Part shown: positions 1-9,694 of the stretch, one piece after another
Layout: every line of letters begins with the position of its first letter
Position numbering within the stretch: the stretch's first letter is position 1
NCBI GenBank assembly: GCA_007695285.1
Contig: REEC01000120.1
Span: 1-64,000 of the forward strand
Reading direction: 5' to 3'
Length of the DNA stretch: 64,000 nucleotides
Source: Spirochaetaceae bacterium
GTDB lineage: Bacteria; Spirochaetota; Spirochaetia; DSM-27196; PXBQ01
Notes under the pieces: generated by a model
The model's database searches: none
Told to the model about the DNA's origin: nothing
What the model saw: the letters and a program-made list of their open reading frames with translations, nothing else
Translations under genes and position numbers: made by a program

Positions 1-518
<518 letters not shown>

Positions 519-582
519 TTACAAATTTTGTTGGTCGAAAATAATTTGGAATACCTGGCGCTGTAAGCTATTTTCATCGCCT

Positions 583-611
583 AAGATAATCACGAATCGC
601 GACTTCATCAA
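583..611 (-). promoter_or_regulatory. Putative groEL promoter
   Basis: On the minus strand TTGATG (611-606) and TATCTT (588-583) are separated by 17 bases and lie about 80 bases upstream of the groEL start. This resembles a housekeeping sigma promoter. The assignment is by eye only. Confidence 0.4.
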
Positions 612-693
612 CCGTTTTTTTCGGAATTCGTACCAAACTCGATGCGCGAGTCCGTGTTTCTTTTTTTTTGCCCGTGTGGTACAAGTATCGCGG

Positions 694-2388
694 ATGAAAA
701 AGGCCCGTGCCGAACGCGCGATTCTTGTGAGCATCTCGGGATCCGGCGAAACTCTGCCGAGCGCGGTCGAGGCAGCGTGCCGCCGCGTCGAGGCGCAGCC
801 GTCGCTCGCGGATACCCCGATCACGTGGAGCGTTCCTCACGATCGAAACGGCAACTCGACGGTCGAAACACTCACGATTCGTGACATCGATGAGATTATC
901 TCGTCGGGCACCGACTGGGCGCCGCACGGAATTCTCACCGACGCTGAGCTCGCTACCCATTTTTCCGAGTCCCCGCGATCCCGAACCAAGGCGAAACGAT
1001 CGCAACCCGAGAAGCCGTCTCGTCGCCTTACAGTCTTTCCGTGGCCCGACGTGTTCTCCCGGTACGAGACGCTTTCCGAGCAGATCGGCGCCGGCGACCG
1101 AGAGTACTGGTCGTGTTTGCGTGACGCGGACCGCCCGTTGATCGTACAGATCCCCGACGGCCGGTGTCTTCCGACAGTCCCAATCTCGGGAATTTCCGCG
1201 GATATCGAACGGGTCGCCGCCCGGAAAGCCTTGAAAACCGTCCTGCGTCGACTCCTAACTCTCGGACGCAAGTACGAGGCCGTCGTGCTTCACGTCGCGT
1301 CTAGCCTCGAACCGACGCGCGAGGAGATGGAGTCGGCGATCGACTTTCTCGCGGAGGTCGTCGAGAAATCCTCGCGCAGATTCGAGTCCCGGCTGCTGTC
1401 GGGCGTAACCGGCCGCGCGGGGAATGCGCGTATCACCGATCGTGGCCCGTGGGCACCTCTGGAGCCGGCGCTCTACGCGGCCGCGCACGCGACTGCGGTA
1501 CGACGGGCCGCGGGAAGCCGACGAAAAGGCAGGGCGCGGCGGGGCGGAACCGGCGATCTTCAGCCCAACACGGCCGAACGCACCGACCGGGACGACAGAA
1601 CATTCATCGCCAACATGCAGGGCTCAACCGTGATCTCGACGGGTTCGATCGACATCCGTTTCTTGGACGGGATGATCACCGGGGTAGGAGTTGGGCGCGA
1701 CGAGTACGTCGTGAACTCACCCGCAGAGTCGTACCTCACGTACAGCGGACGGAAACGAAAGTTCAAGACGGTCTCGGCGTTCTCGTTCGAGGGCGAGTGC
1801 TCGCGTGGGTTGTACGTGAACTCACGCGTAACCGGCCACGGTATTTCGGATGACGGCCGACTCGAACTGGACTGTGTGCTTCTCGACGACATCGAATGCG
1901 TGATTCTCGACGCCCAGATAACGCTACCACAGTTTGCATCGGCCTCGTCGATCGCCGGCGCACGGTTTTCCGAGCTCACGATCGCGCGCCTGACGCACGA
2001 CGACGAGGTTGCAGTCACGAGAACGCTCCCCGATGGATCTACGTTCGGTTTCACGGTCAAATGTGGTGACGCGTTTTCCGCGGTCACGCCGGCCTCGCAG
2101 ATCTCGACACACCACGCGGGAAAGACATTGAGTTTTGCGTGCTTGGGCCCTGCAGAGTCGACGTTCCCATTCGTTATCAACGCGCGAAAGAAAAGCGGGG
2201 TGACCGAGGTTACGCTTGTTCTTTTTGGGTGTTTCGATGGCGTCGCAACGACACGACTGTCGGGATTCCGTCACCGGACGATACACGCGGTAAAACTCGG
2301 CGTTTTTTCACCGGAAGAACTTGTAGCAGCACGATCGGGAATCGAGAACCGGATCACTGCATCGGGAGTTCCGCCGCTGGAAACGTGA
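694..2388 (+). CDS. Protein of unknown function, 564 aa
   Basis: I do not recognise this protein. The reading frame stays open back to position 40, but that part is antisense to groEL, so the start is taken as ATG 694 (MKKARAERAILVSISGSGET). No signal peptide or membrane span is evident. Residues ~1-250 are charged with an Arg/Lys-rich stretch (SRTKAKRSQPEKPSRR). A basic low-complexity linker follows near residues 265-290, then a beta-rich C-terminal half from ~300. Together these suggest two domains. A weak promoter (TTTCTT 657-662, 17-bp gap, TACAAG 680-685) ends 8 bases before the ATG and no Shine-Dalgarno is present, so the message may be leaderless. It overlaps the end of the convergent kinase gene by 35 bases. 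Confidence 0.75.
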   Translation: MKKARAERAILVSISGSGETLPSAVEAACRRVEAQPSLADTPITWSVPHDRNGNSTVETLTIRDIDEIISSGTDWAPHGILTDAELATHFSESPRSRTKAKRSQPEKPSRRLTVFPWPDVFSRYETLSEQIGAGDREYWSCLRDADRPLIVQIPDGRCLPTVPISGISADIERVAARKALKTVLRRLLTLGRKYEAVVLHVASSLEPTREEMESAIDFLAEVVEKSSRRFESRLLSGVTGRAGNARITDRGPWAPLEPALYAAAHATAVRRAAGSRRKGRARRGGTGDLQPNTAERTDRDDRTFIANMQGSTVISTGSIDIRFLDGMITGVGVGRDEYVVNSPAESYLTYSGRKRKFKTVSAFSFEGECSRGLYVNSRVTGHGISDDGRLELDCVLLDDIECVILDAQITLPQFASASSIAGARFSELTIARLTHDDEVAVTRTLPDGSTFGFTVKCGDAFSAVTPASQISTHHAGKTLSFACLGPAESTFPFVINARKKSGVTEVTLVLFGCFDGVATTRLSGFRHRTIHAVKLGVFSPEELVAARSGIENRITASGVPPLET

Positions 2389-3466
2389 CCGTGATCGCCG
2401 TGCCGACGCCGGGTTCGGTCTCGACCGCCACGTCACCACGGTTTTTCTTCACGTACTCCTTCACGAGCAGAAGCCCGAGACCGGTACCTTTCTCACCGTT
2501 CGTGCCGACCGACGTGATTTTTTTGTCGACGCGAAATAGCTTCTCGCGGTCGCTCGGCGAAATACCGACTCCCGTGTCCCGCACGGTGAACCCGAGCATC
2601 CCGTCCAGACGCGACACCGAAACATTGACAGTGCCACCTTCGCGCGTGAACTTCAACGCGTTGTTCACGAGATTTCGCATCACCGCCGAGAACATTCCAC
2701 GATCCGCGACAAACTCGTCGTCGGCTTCGATCGTCGTCGACAAATCGATCCTCTTTTGTTCCGCAGCGAGGCGATATACGTCTACAATCTCGAGAATAAC
2801 GGGCACCGGTTCGAGGTTCTCGGGGTTGTACTCGCTAGAGTTCTGCTGAAGACGCGCCCACTCGAGCAAATTTTCGAGCAACCGATACGTCGTCTCGGCG
2901 CTGTGATGCAAGTTGTCCGCGAGCTCGTTGAGAAGCTCGGGAGTAAGCTGCTCGTGCGACCGCCTGATCAAATCAACCGCGGTCAGGATGCCGCCGAACG
3001 ATCCCCGGAGGTCATGTGCAATGATCGAAAAAAAGCGGTCTTTGGTCGCGTTGAGCTCCTCCAAACGCTCCTGCTGCCGACGAATCGTCACGTGCGCGCG
3101 GATTCGCGCGAGGACCTCTTCCTGTTGGAACGGCTTTGTTATGTAATCGACCCCGCCGGCTTTGAACCCCTCGACCTTGTCGTCGAGATCCGAAAGAGCC
3201 GAGATGAAGATCACCGGGATCTCCGCGTGCTCGGGATTGGACTTGAGCATCCGACACGCGTCGAAGCCGCTCATCCCCGGCAGCATCACGTCGAGCAGAA
3301 CGATGTCCGGCCTCTCGGTTGCGACGAGTTCGACCGCGGTTTCCGCGTCCTGGCAGACCAGAACGGTCAGCCCTGAGCGGTCGAGATAGTTGAACAACAC
3401 ACCAAGATTCGCGGTGTTGTCGTCGACGACGAGGATTCGGGAGCCCTGTAGATCAATCATCTCCAT
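2354..3466 (-). CDS. Response regulator-histidine kinase (REC-HisKA-HATPase), 370 aa
   Basis: A soluble two-component protein with an N-terminal receiver and a C-terminal kinase. The receiver (~8-125) has the acidic pair D15/D16, phospho-acceptor D59 (LLDVMLPGMSG) and K111. The kinase H-box is at H151 (FFSIIAHDLRG), followed by an HATPase domain with N-box (NLVNNALKFT), DTGVGIS and GTGLGLLL motifs near the end. There is no membrane segment, so it probably acts as an intracellular relay, receiving phosphate on the REC domain. It overlaps the upstream hybrid kinase by 14 bases, so the pair is translationally coupled and likely works in one pathway. There is no DNA-binding output domain in either protein. 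Confidence 0.93.
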   Translation of the reverse strand: MEMIDLQGSRILVVDDNTANLGVLFNYLDRSGLTVLVCQDAETAVELVATERPDIVLLDVMLPGMSGFDACRMLKSNPEHAEIPVIFISALSDLDDKVEGFKAGGVDYITKPFQQEEVLARIRAHVTIRRQQERLEELNATKDRFFSIIAHDLRGSFGGILTAVDLIRRSHEQLTPELLNELADNLHHSAETTYRLLENLLEWARLQQNSSEYNPENLEPVPVILEIVDVYRLAAEQKRIDLSTTIEADDEFVADRGMFSAVMRNLVNNALKFTREGGTVNVSVSRLDGMLGFTVRDTGVGISPSDREKLFRVDKKITSVGTNGEKGTGLGLLLVKEYVKKNRGDVAVETEPGVGTAITVTFPAAELPMQ

Positions 3467-6400
3467 TTTCTGTGTACCTACCGATAAAATGCGCGAGTTT
3501 CACGACCTGGAAATTCCGCGCGAACTCCCGAACCGTGCGGGCAAAATCCGAGCGCTGCGGTTCGGCGGTGTCGATCTCGTCGGCGATCTCGATGATCGCG
3601 CGGATATCCCCGCGTTTCGTCGCGTTCGTGAGCGAGTCGAGCGCGGTCTGCGACGGGGGCTCGGGCAACCCATCGTCCGACTCGGCATCGGTCCGCGATT
3701 CGTCGCGCGTAGTGATCCATTTCAAACCAAGGTGACGCTCGAACTCGTCGAGTATCTCGTCGAATCTTACCGGTTTTGGTATGAACCCGTCAAAACCTAT
3801 GCGAAGACACTCGTGCCGGATCGACTCGGCCACGCTCGCCGAAACACCGACAATCTTGGTGTTCGCGCACTCGTCGGACGCACGCAGACGCCGAAGCGCC
3901 TCGAAGCCGTCAAGGTTCGGCATCACAAGGTCCATGAAGATTATGTCCGGACGGTGTTCGATCGCGGCATCGATCCCGCTCCGCCCCCCGTCGGCATCGA
4001 AAAACGTGAAGCCTATGGGTTCAAGCATGTTTCTCATGACCGACCGGTTCTCCCACCGGTCGTCGACGACGAGCACCGAAACTCGGCGTCCCTCGTACCC
4101 GACGACGCGCCGCCGTTCGGTGTGCACCGCGAGCGCGCTGCTCGTTTCGAGGCTCAACGAAAACGAGAATCGACTTCCGGTGCCCGGACGACTCTGCACC
4201 TCGATCGTTCCACCCATCATGTCGACGAGCCGTTTCACGATCGCGAGACCGAGGCCCGTACCCTCGTCGCTCTGGGCGTGTTTATCGATCTGTTGAAACG
4301 GATCGAAAATCTCGTCGAGCCGATCAGCGGGAATCCCGATTCCTGTATCTTCGACCGTAAAACGAATCTTCGCGTCATCCGGAGCGACCGAAAAGTCGAT
4401 CGCCCCGCTGTCGGTGAACTTCACCGCGTTCGTGAGCAGGTTCAGGAGAATCTGACGGAGCCGCTTCTCGTCGATCATCACTGTTTCAGGCAGGTCGTCG
4501 CTGAAGTTTTTTCGGAACTCGAGCGCTTTTTTTCGCGCCTGTAAGCGCATCATATCGGCGATATCGTCAAGGAACGCGCGGAAGCCGACGGGACGCCGCT
4601 CGATCTGAAGCCGCTCGGTTTCGATTTTTGCCACGTCGAGAATATCGTTTATCAGATTGAGAAGGTGGTTCGCGCTGCGCTCGATAATCTTGATCGATTT
4701 TTGGTCGGTCTCGGAGAGCGATTGCTCGTTGCGAAGAATCTGCGCGTACCCGAGGATTCCGTTAAGCGGCGTCCGCAGGTCGTGGCTGATGTTCGCGAGG
4801 AAAAGGCTTTTGGCACGGTTTGCGGTATCAGCCTCTGCTTTCGCCTTCACGAGTTCGGTGTTTGCGTGCCCGAGGTCACGAACTTTTTTAAGCAACTGAT
4901 CCGACGTCGTCCGGAAGTTCCCGATCAGCGTCTGGACCTCGAGTATCCGGCTGCTCGGCCACTCGATCGGTGTCGCCTCGACTATTTTGCCGGGAAGATT
5001 CGCGGTTACCTGGCTCAAATCCGCGAGCGACGACACCATTCGACGGCTCAGAATCGTCGAGACGGCGATCGCGGCGAGCACGACAACCAGCATCGAGAAC
5101 AGGATCAGCGTGTACTGCTGGTTGAGCTCGCGTTGATACGGCTGAACCGGAGCGCTCAACGAGATACGCCAGCCCGTCGCATCGTCGAGCACCCCCGTCC
5201 GAACGTACACCGAGTCGCTCCAGCGTTCCATGATCGAGATGTTGTCGTCGATCGACCCAAAACGCACGTACAAATCCGACTCGATCTCGTACAACGCAGC
5301 GTCGTCGTTCACGGTGTATCGATGTCCCGGGACGTGACGCGTCTCGGTACTCGCGATGACCGCGTGATTCGCGTCGGTTACGACGGCGTCGATCCCCCAC
5401 CCCGCGACCAGGCTCTGGACCGTGTACGTCAAGCGCCCCAGATCGATCAACCCCACGACGTAACCGTCGAAAGTGCGAATCGGTACAGCGACTATGACTA
5501 TAGGTGGACCGTCGGGCATGAGCCGCATAACACCCGAGACCGACGGTGCATCGCTGCGCCTCCCGTCGAACGGATCGTACCGGCGTCCCGATCGCGGCAT
5601 GCCGTCGGGCATATCGTCGGGGAAGATCATCGCGACGTGCCCCGCGTGGGTGACGATTCCGGCCGCGACGAAGTCAGGCGACGACTCCACAAGGATGTGA
5701 AAGTGCTCACGGACGTCGTCGGGCGAACTCGGCGCGGTGTGATCTATGAAATCGGCGAGCGACGCCATGCTGTACAGGTTTGAGTCGATCCATCCGCTCA
5801 GACTCTCGCGCGCAGACGAAAGCGAGAGGTTCAAGACATGCTGAATGGTTTGCTCGACGCGATGCGTCTCACGACGCGCAGAGATCATCATGATCACGAC
5901 GGCCGGGATCAAAACCGACACGGTAATCACGTCAAACAGCGTTCGCCGGAAAGAGAACGCCGCGGGTATCTCGGCCAAATCGAGCCGTCGCGCGACACGC
6001 CCAAGGAATCCGACGGCGATACCCGCGATGAGCGCATTGAAGACTCCGTTCAACGCCTGCTTCATCATCACGACGAGTACAGCGCTCATCTCAAGCCCCA
6101 TCACACCGCGATAGAGTAACACGACAAGCGGCATCCCGAGCACAATCCAGTACGAGGCGACGATAACGAGAACATTCGCGTGTTTACGCCGGTAGAAAAA
6201 CGCAAGGAGAAGAGTCTCGCCCGCAAAAATGAAGATCGCGTACGGGTGAAGCCAAAGGATGTACGTCGCCGACGCGATGACCACCGACGCAGCGACGCCG
6301 ATCAGCGGTCCGTACAGGAACAGAATCACGATCGCCACGGCGCTTCCGAAAATGAAATCGACGTTGAAAAAGAGATGGAACCGGGCACGGTTGAGCACAA

Positions 6401-6479
6401 AGCCAAGAGTGACGAGCGCGATCAGCACCATGACGGCGCGAGTGTTGAGCGGCTTCTCGGGCAGGACAGATCGTACCAT
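3453..6479 (-). CDS. Membrane hybrid sensor histidine kinase, 1008 aa
   Basis: Several hydrophobic helices occupy residues ~12-200. A Cache-like periplasmic sensor follows (~205-450, including DGYVVGLIDLGRL). A further span (~455-478) leads to a linker, then HisKA with H566 (FLANISHDLRTPLNG). The HATPase has N685 in LLTNAVKFTD, DTGIGIP and GTGLGLAIV. A C-terminal receiver has D806/D807, phospho-acceptor D850 and K902. Residues ~920-1008 look like the short helical tail of similar hybrids; I see no HPt histidine motif. ATG 6479 has GGAG about 8 bases upstream. It sits 43 bases after birA and overlaps the next kinase gene, implying one operon. The signal is unknown; Cache domains usually bind small ligands. 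Confidence 0.93.
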   Translation of the reverse strand: MVRSVLPEKPLNTRAVMVLIALVTLGFVLNRARFHLFFNVDFIFGSAVAIVILFLYGPLIGVAASVVIASATYILWLHPYAIFIFAGETLLLAFFYRRKHANVLVIVASYWIVLGMPLVVLLYRGVMGLEMSAVLVVMMKQALNGVFNALIAGIAVGFLGRVARRLDLAEIPAAFSFRRTLFDVITVSVLIPAVVIMMISARRETHRVEQTIQHVLNLSLSSARESLSGWIDSNLYSMASLADFIDHTAPSSPDDVREHFHILVESSPDFVAAGIVTHAGHVAMIFPDDMPDGMPRSGRRYDPFDGRRSDAPSVSGVMRLMPDGPPIVIVAVPIRTFDGYVVGLIDLGRLTYTVQSLVAGWGIDAVVTDANHAVIASTETRHVPGHRYTVNDDAALYEIESDLYVRFGSIDDNISIMERWSDSVYVRTGVLDDATGWRISLSAPVQPYQRELNQQYTLILFSMLVVVLAAIAVSTILSRRMVSSLADLSQVTANLPGKIVEATPIEWPSSRILEVQTLIGNFRTTSDQLLKKVRDLGHANTELVKAKAEADTANRAKSLFLANISHDLRTPLNGILGYAQILRNEQSLSETDQKSIKIIERSANHLLNLINDILDVAKIETERLQIERRPVGFRAFLDDIADMMRLQARKKALEFRKNFSDDLPETVMIDEKRLRQILLNLLTNAVKFTDSGAIDFSVAPDDAKIRFTVEDTGIGIPADRLDEIFDPFQQIDKHAQSDEGTGLGLAIVKRLVDMMGGTIEVQSRPGTGSRFSFSLSLETSSALAVHTERRRVVGYEGRRVSVLVVDDRWENRSVMRNMLEPIGFTFFDADGGRSGIDAAIEHRPDIIFMDLVMPNLDGFEALRRLRASDECANTKIVGVSASVAESIRHECLRIGFDGFIPKPVRFDEILDEFERHLGLKWITTRDESRTDAESDDGLPEPPSQTALDSLTNATKRGDIRAIIEIADEIDTAEPQRSDFARTVREFARNFQVVKLAHFIGRYTENGDD

Positions 6480-6522
6480 TCAATAACTCCACGGCCAATA
6501 TACGAACATCACGCGGCGCGAG

Positions 6523-7272
6523 TCACGAACGCAGCAAGATTTCCGCGCTCGGAAACGATTTTTTCGCTCCGGCGATTTCGAGCTCGAGGCTTCCATCGGC
6601 GCACACTCCGCGCAGGATACCTTTGACCGGCGTACGGTCGAGCCCCGAAGTTACCTCGACCTCGGCATCCTTGCCGGCGAGGCGACGCTCGATCTCGCGT
6701 CGCCACGGATACTGCCGGCCGCCGGTCACGATGACGCGAAGCTCGACGAGAAAGCGGGCGATCACGCGTTCGGGGTCGACGGGCCGCCCAAGCTCACGCG
6801 CGATCGACGTCGCGTTTCTCAGATCGCCGGGAAACCCGAGTTGATTGCAGTTCACCCCGACGCCGCACAGGATCGAAGTACGTGTCGCTTCGCAGAGAAT
6901 CCCACTCACTTTTTTGCCGTGAACAAGGACATCGTTCGGCCATTTCACCGCGACATCAAACGAAAAATCCTGCTCGAGCACACGCGAGAGCGCCAGGCCC
7001 GCGAGAAGCGGAAACGCACCGATCGGCGCCGGAAGATCCGACAGCTCACGGTCGAGTATCACGGTCATCAACACGCCGGTTCCGGTTTCACTCACCCACG
7101 AACGATCTGCAAATCGGCCACGCCCCAAATTCTGACTTCCGGCAAATACGACCGTCCCGTTAATCGCGCCGTGCTCGGAGAGTCGACGAGCGTCGTTCAT
7201 CGTCGAGTCGGTTACCGGGACGTAGTACACCGGGGCACCGTCGAACGCATTGGCTATATCACGGCGTTCCAT
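6523..7272 (-). CDS. birA: Biotin--protein ligase (monofunctional BirA), 249 aa
   Basis: Activates biotin as biotinyl-AMP and attaches it to the lysine of biotin carboxyl carrier domains. The catalytic loop GRGRFADRSW and the KWPNDV motif are clear, and the C-terminal SH3-like part (VKGILRGVCADGSLELE) is present. There is no N-terminal winged-helix domain, so this is the class without repressor function. The frame is open to ATG 7356, but the ATG at 7272 (MERRDIANAF) has GAGGG six bases upstream and gives the normal family N-terminus. The longer start has no Shine-Dalgarno and would crowd argR. It is divergent from argR and is first gene of the kinase operon. Confidence 0.93.
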   Translation of the reverse strand: MERRDIANAFDGAPVYYVPVTDSTMNDARRLSEHGAINGTVVFAGSQNLGRGRFADRSWVSETGTGVLMTVILDRELSDLPAPIGAFPLLAGLALSRVLEQDFSFDVAVKWPNDVLVHGKKVSGILCEATRTSILCGVGVNCNQLGFPGDLRNATSIARELGRPVDPERVIARFLVELRVIVTGGRQYPWRREIERRLAGKDAEVEVTSGLDRTPVKGILRGVCADGSLELEIAGAKKSFPSAEILLRS

Positions 7273-7314
7273 CGGTACCCTCGCGCCTGTCGTTGCGGGT
7301 CTTCGAACGACAGC

Positions 7315-7343
7315 TTGAAAAAAAGACGCATACGGCGTAAGAA
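7315..7343 (+). promoter_or_regulatory. Possible argR promoter
   Basis: TTGAAA (7315-7320) and TAAGAA (7338-7343) are 17 bases apart in the 89-base gap between the birA and argR starts. The -10 is weak. No recognisable ARG-box palindrome could be picked out by eye. Confidence 0.3.
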
Positions 7344-7361
7344 TACTCGGAACCATCGATT

Positions 7362-7832
7362 ATGAAAGACCGTGAAGCCCGTTTACGCGCCATTAAAAAA
7401 ATCATCCGTGAAAACCGGGTGCAGAGTCAAGAATCGCTCTTGAATCTCTTGCGAGTGGAAGGGTTCGTCGTGACGCAGGCAACGCTGTCGCGCGACATGA
7501 AGCTCCTGAAGGTCGTCAGGATGTCGGAACAGACGAAAGGATACTATTACAACATGCCGAGCGACGAGGAGATCAAGGAATCCGAACGGAGTTTCGTCCA
7601 GGACTTTCAACGCGGGTACGTTTCGATCAAGCTGTCGGGCAACATCGCGGTCGTCCGAACGCTGACCGGGCACGCGGATTCGGTCGGGATCGCGCTCGAT
7701 AATCTGGGGATCCCCGCGGTTCTCGGCACGGTCGCGGGAAACGACACGGTTCTTGCGATTCTTCGCGAGGGCTCAACGGAGGCTGCGTTCCTCGAACAGC
7801 TACGCGGTTTGATCCCGGACCTCGAGGAGTAG
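7362..7832 (+). CDS. argR: Arginine repressor ArgR, 156 aa
   Basis: A transcription factor that senses arginine and controls arginine genes, normally as a hexamer. The N-terminal winged helix (~1-75) contains the conserved TQATLSRDMK recognition helix. The C-terminal oligomerisation and arginine-binding domain contains GHADSVGIALDNLG and GTVAGNDTVLAIL. Length is normal for the family. It sits directly upstream of argC, B and D with a 5-base gap, so it is probably autoregulated with the cluster it controls. Confidence 0.95.
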   Translation: MKDREARLRAIKKIIRENRVQSQESLLNLLRVEGFVVTQATLSRDMKLLKVVRMSEQTKGYYYNMPSDEEIKESERSFVQDFQRGYVSIKLSGNIAVVRTLTGHADSVGIALDNLGIPAVLGTVAGNDTVLAILREGSTEAAFLEQLRGLIPDLEE

Positions 7833-7837
7833 CAACA

Positions 7838-8887
7838 ATGACAGTGGCCATACTCGGAGCGACGGGATACACCGGGCTCGTGCTTATACGCTTACTCGGT
7901 CGCCACCCGGACGTTCGCCAAATCATTCCGGTTACGTCCTCCCGGCCGGGCCTCGCGTTGACCGAGGTTGACCCGGGTCTGTCCGACGCCGTGCTCGCAA
8001 AACTCACGCCGACAAACGGATGCCTCGCGCCGATCGAGACGGCGGTCGCGGCGCGACCGGACGTCGTGTTCGCCGCGCTTCCGCACCTCGCTTCCGCGCA
8101 GGCATGCGAACCGTTTTTTGGCACGTCGCTGGTAATCGACCTCTCGGCCGACTTTCGGATCAAAGACCATGAGACGTTCCGATCGGCGTACGGCCGGCCG
8201 CCGGCGTATCCCGATCTACTCGAACGCGCGGCGTACGGGTTGCCGGAGTGGCGTCGCGGCGAGATCGAACGCGCCGATCTGATCGCCAACCCCGGGTGTT
8301 ACCCGACCGCCACGCTGCTCGCACTGTTACCGTTTGTCTCGGCAGGGTGCGTGCGAGGTTCTATCGTCGTAAACGCTCTCTCGGGAATCTCCGGCGCCGG
8401 CCGAAAAGAGCAGGCGATGTACCTCTACTCGGAGCGCACCGAAAACGCCAATCCTTACGCGCCCGGCCTGTCGCATCGACACGTGCCGGAGATCCGTGCG
8501 CAGCTCGACGAGTTCTCGACGTCCGTCGGCGGAAGACAGGCTTTGCTTTTCACCCCGCACCTGGTCCCGATGCGGCAAGGAATGGAGGTCACGTCCGCGA
8601 TACCGCTCGACCGCGAACGCACCGACGACGAAATCGAGGAACTCTTCAGCAATGCGTACAAAAGCGCGCCGTTTGTTCGTGTCACGCGCGGCCGACTTCC
8701 CGAGACGCGCCACGTACGCAACTCGAACAGATGCGACATCTCGTGGCATGGAGAAGGTTCGACGGTCCTGGTGTTTTCGGTCATCGACAATCTGCTCAAG
8801 GGCGCGTCGGGGCAAGCGGTCCAAAACATGAACGTCAGGCTTGGGCTCGACGAAACCGCAGGCATCGATCTCGACGGAGAGTTCTGA
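7838..8887 (+). CDS. argC: N-acetyl-gamma-glutamyl-phosphate reductase
   Basis: NADPH-dependent reduction of N-acetylglutamyl phosphate to the semialdehyde, third step of arginine synthesis. The N-terminal Rossmann motif GATGYTG starts at residue 7. The catalytic cysteine lies in NPGCYPTATL, and the conserved YAPGLSHRHVPEI and LVPMRQGM segments follow. 349 residues is the usual size. The gene is embedded between argR and argB. Confidence 0.97.
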   Translation: MTVAILGATGYTGLVLIRLLGRHPDVRQIIPVTSSRPGLALTEVDPGLSDAVLAKLTPTNGCLAPIETAVAARPDVVFAALPHLASAQACEPFFGTSLVIDLSADFRIKDHETFRSAYGRPPAYPDLLERAAYGLPEWRRGEIERADLIANPGCYPTATLLALLPFVSAGCVRGSIVVNALSGISGAGRKEQAMYLYSERTENANPYAPGLSHRHVPEIRAQLDEFSTSVGGRQALLFTPHLVPMRQGMEVTSAIPLDRERTDDEIEELFSNAYKSAPFVRVTRGRLPETRHVRNSNRCDISWHGEGSTVLVFSVIDNLLKGASGQAVQNMNVRLGLDETAGIDLDGEF

Positions 8888-8908
8888 GTTCCAACGGAGA
8901 GCAACACC

Positions 8909-9694
8909 ATGAAACCGCGCCTGCTGATCAAGATCGGGGGCCGCGCGGCGGCCGACATATCCGCTTTTTCCGCGCTCATCACCGACGTCCGGCGGCTGTC
9001 GGCCGAGTTCTCGGTCGTTATCGTCCACGGAGGAGGCGCGGAGGTCTCGGAGATCTCGCGTAGATTCGGGTACGAGCCGGTTTTTTCCGACGGTATCCGG
9101 ATTACGAGCGACGCGGAGATGGCTGTCGTCGATATGGTTCTCGCGGGCAAAGCGAACAAAGCTCTCGTTCGCGCGTCGGCAGCCGCGGGAGTTCCGGCCG
9201 TCGGCCTCTCGGGCTCCGACGGAGGGTTATTCGTCGGAGAGCCGATCACGGCCGCGACCGGCCCGAGCCGAACCGGTCGCGTGACTGCGTGCGATACGCG
9301 CATCCTGACGGTACTCGACACCGCGGGTTTTCTGCCGATCGTGTGTTCGACGTCGATGGACTCAGGCGGTGGCGCGTTGAACATCAACGCCGACGACATC
9401 GCGCTCGCGCTCGCGAGCGCTGTCTCGGCCGAAGCGCTGGTTTTTCTCTCGGACACCCCGGGGATACTCAAGGATGACCGCGTGATCGATCGGCTCGACG
9501 CGGTCACGGCGGAACACGAGATCGCCGCGGGGGTGATCGCGGGCGGAATGATCCCGAAAGTCAGAGCTTCGGTTCGAGCGATCGAGAACGGCGTCTCGCG
9601 CATAATCGTCGGTGAGTACAAGAAGGGCGGCGATCTCACGGCGCTGATAGCCGGCGAGTGCGGCACACGGATTGCCGCGAAGGAGACCATATGA
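8909..9694 (+). CDS. argB: Acetylglutamate kinase
   Basis: Phosphorylates N-acetylglutamate, second step of arginine synthesis. The amino-acid-kinase fold begins with LLIKIGGRAA. It has VIVHGGGAEVSE, SDGIRITSD and the C-terminal GGMIPKVRASVRAIENG substrate/ATP region. The 261 residues lack the N-terminal helix that marks arginine-inhibited ArgB forms, so control probably rests on ArgR. This is inference from length. The stop codon overlaps the argD start (ATGA). Confidence 0.97.
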   Translation: MKPRLLIKIGGRAAADISAFSALITDVRRLSAEFSVVIVHGGGAEVSEISRRFGYEPVFSDGIRITSDAEMAVVDMVLAGKANKALVRASAAAGVPAVGLSGSDGGLFVGEPITAATGPSRTGRVTACDTRILTVLDTAGFLPIVCSTSMDSGGGALNINADDIALALASAVSAEALVFLSDTPGILKDDRVIDRLDAVTAEHEIAAGVIAGGMIPKVRASVRAIENGVSRIIVGEYKKGGDLTALIAGECGTRIAAKETI

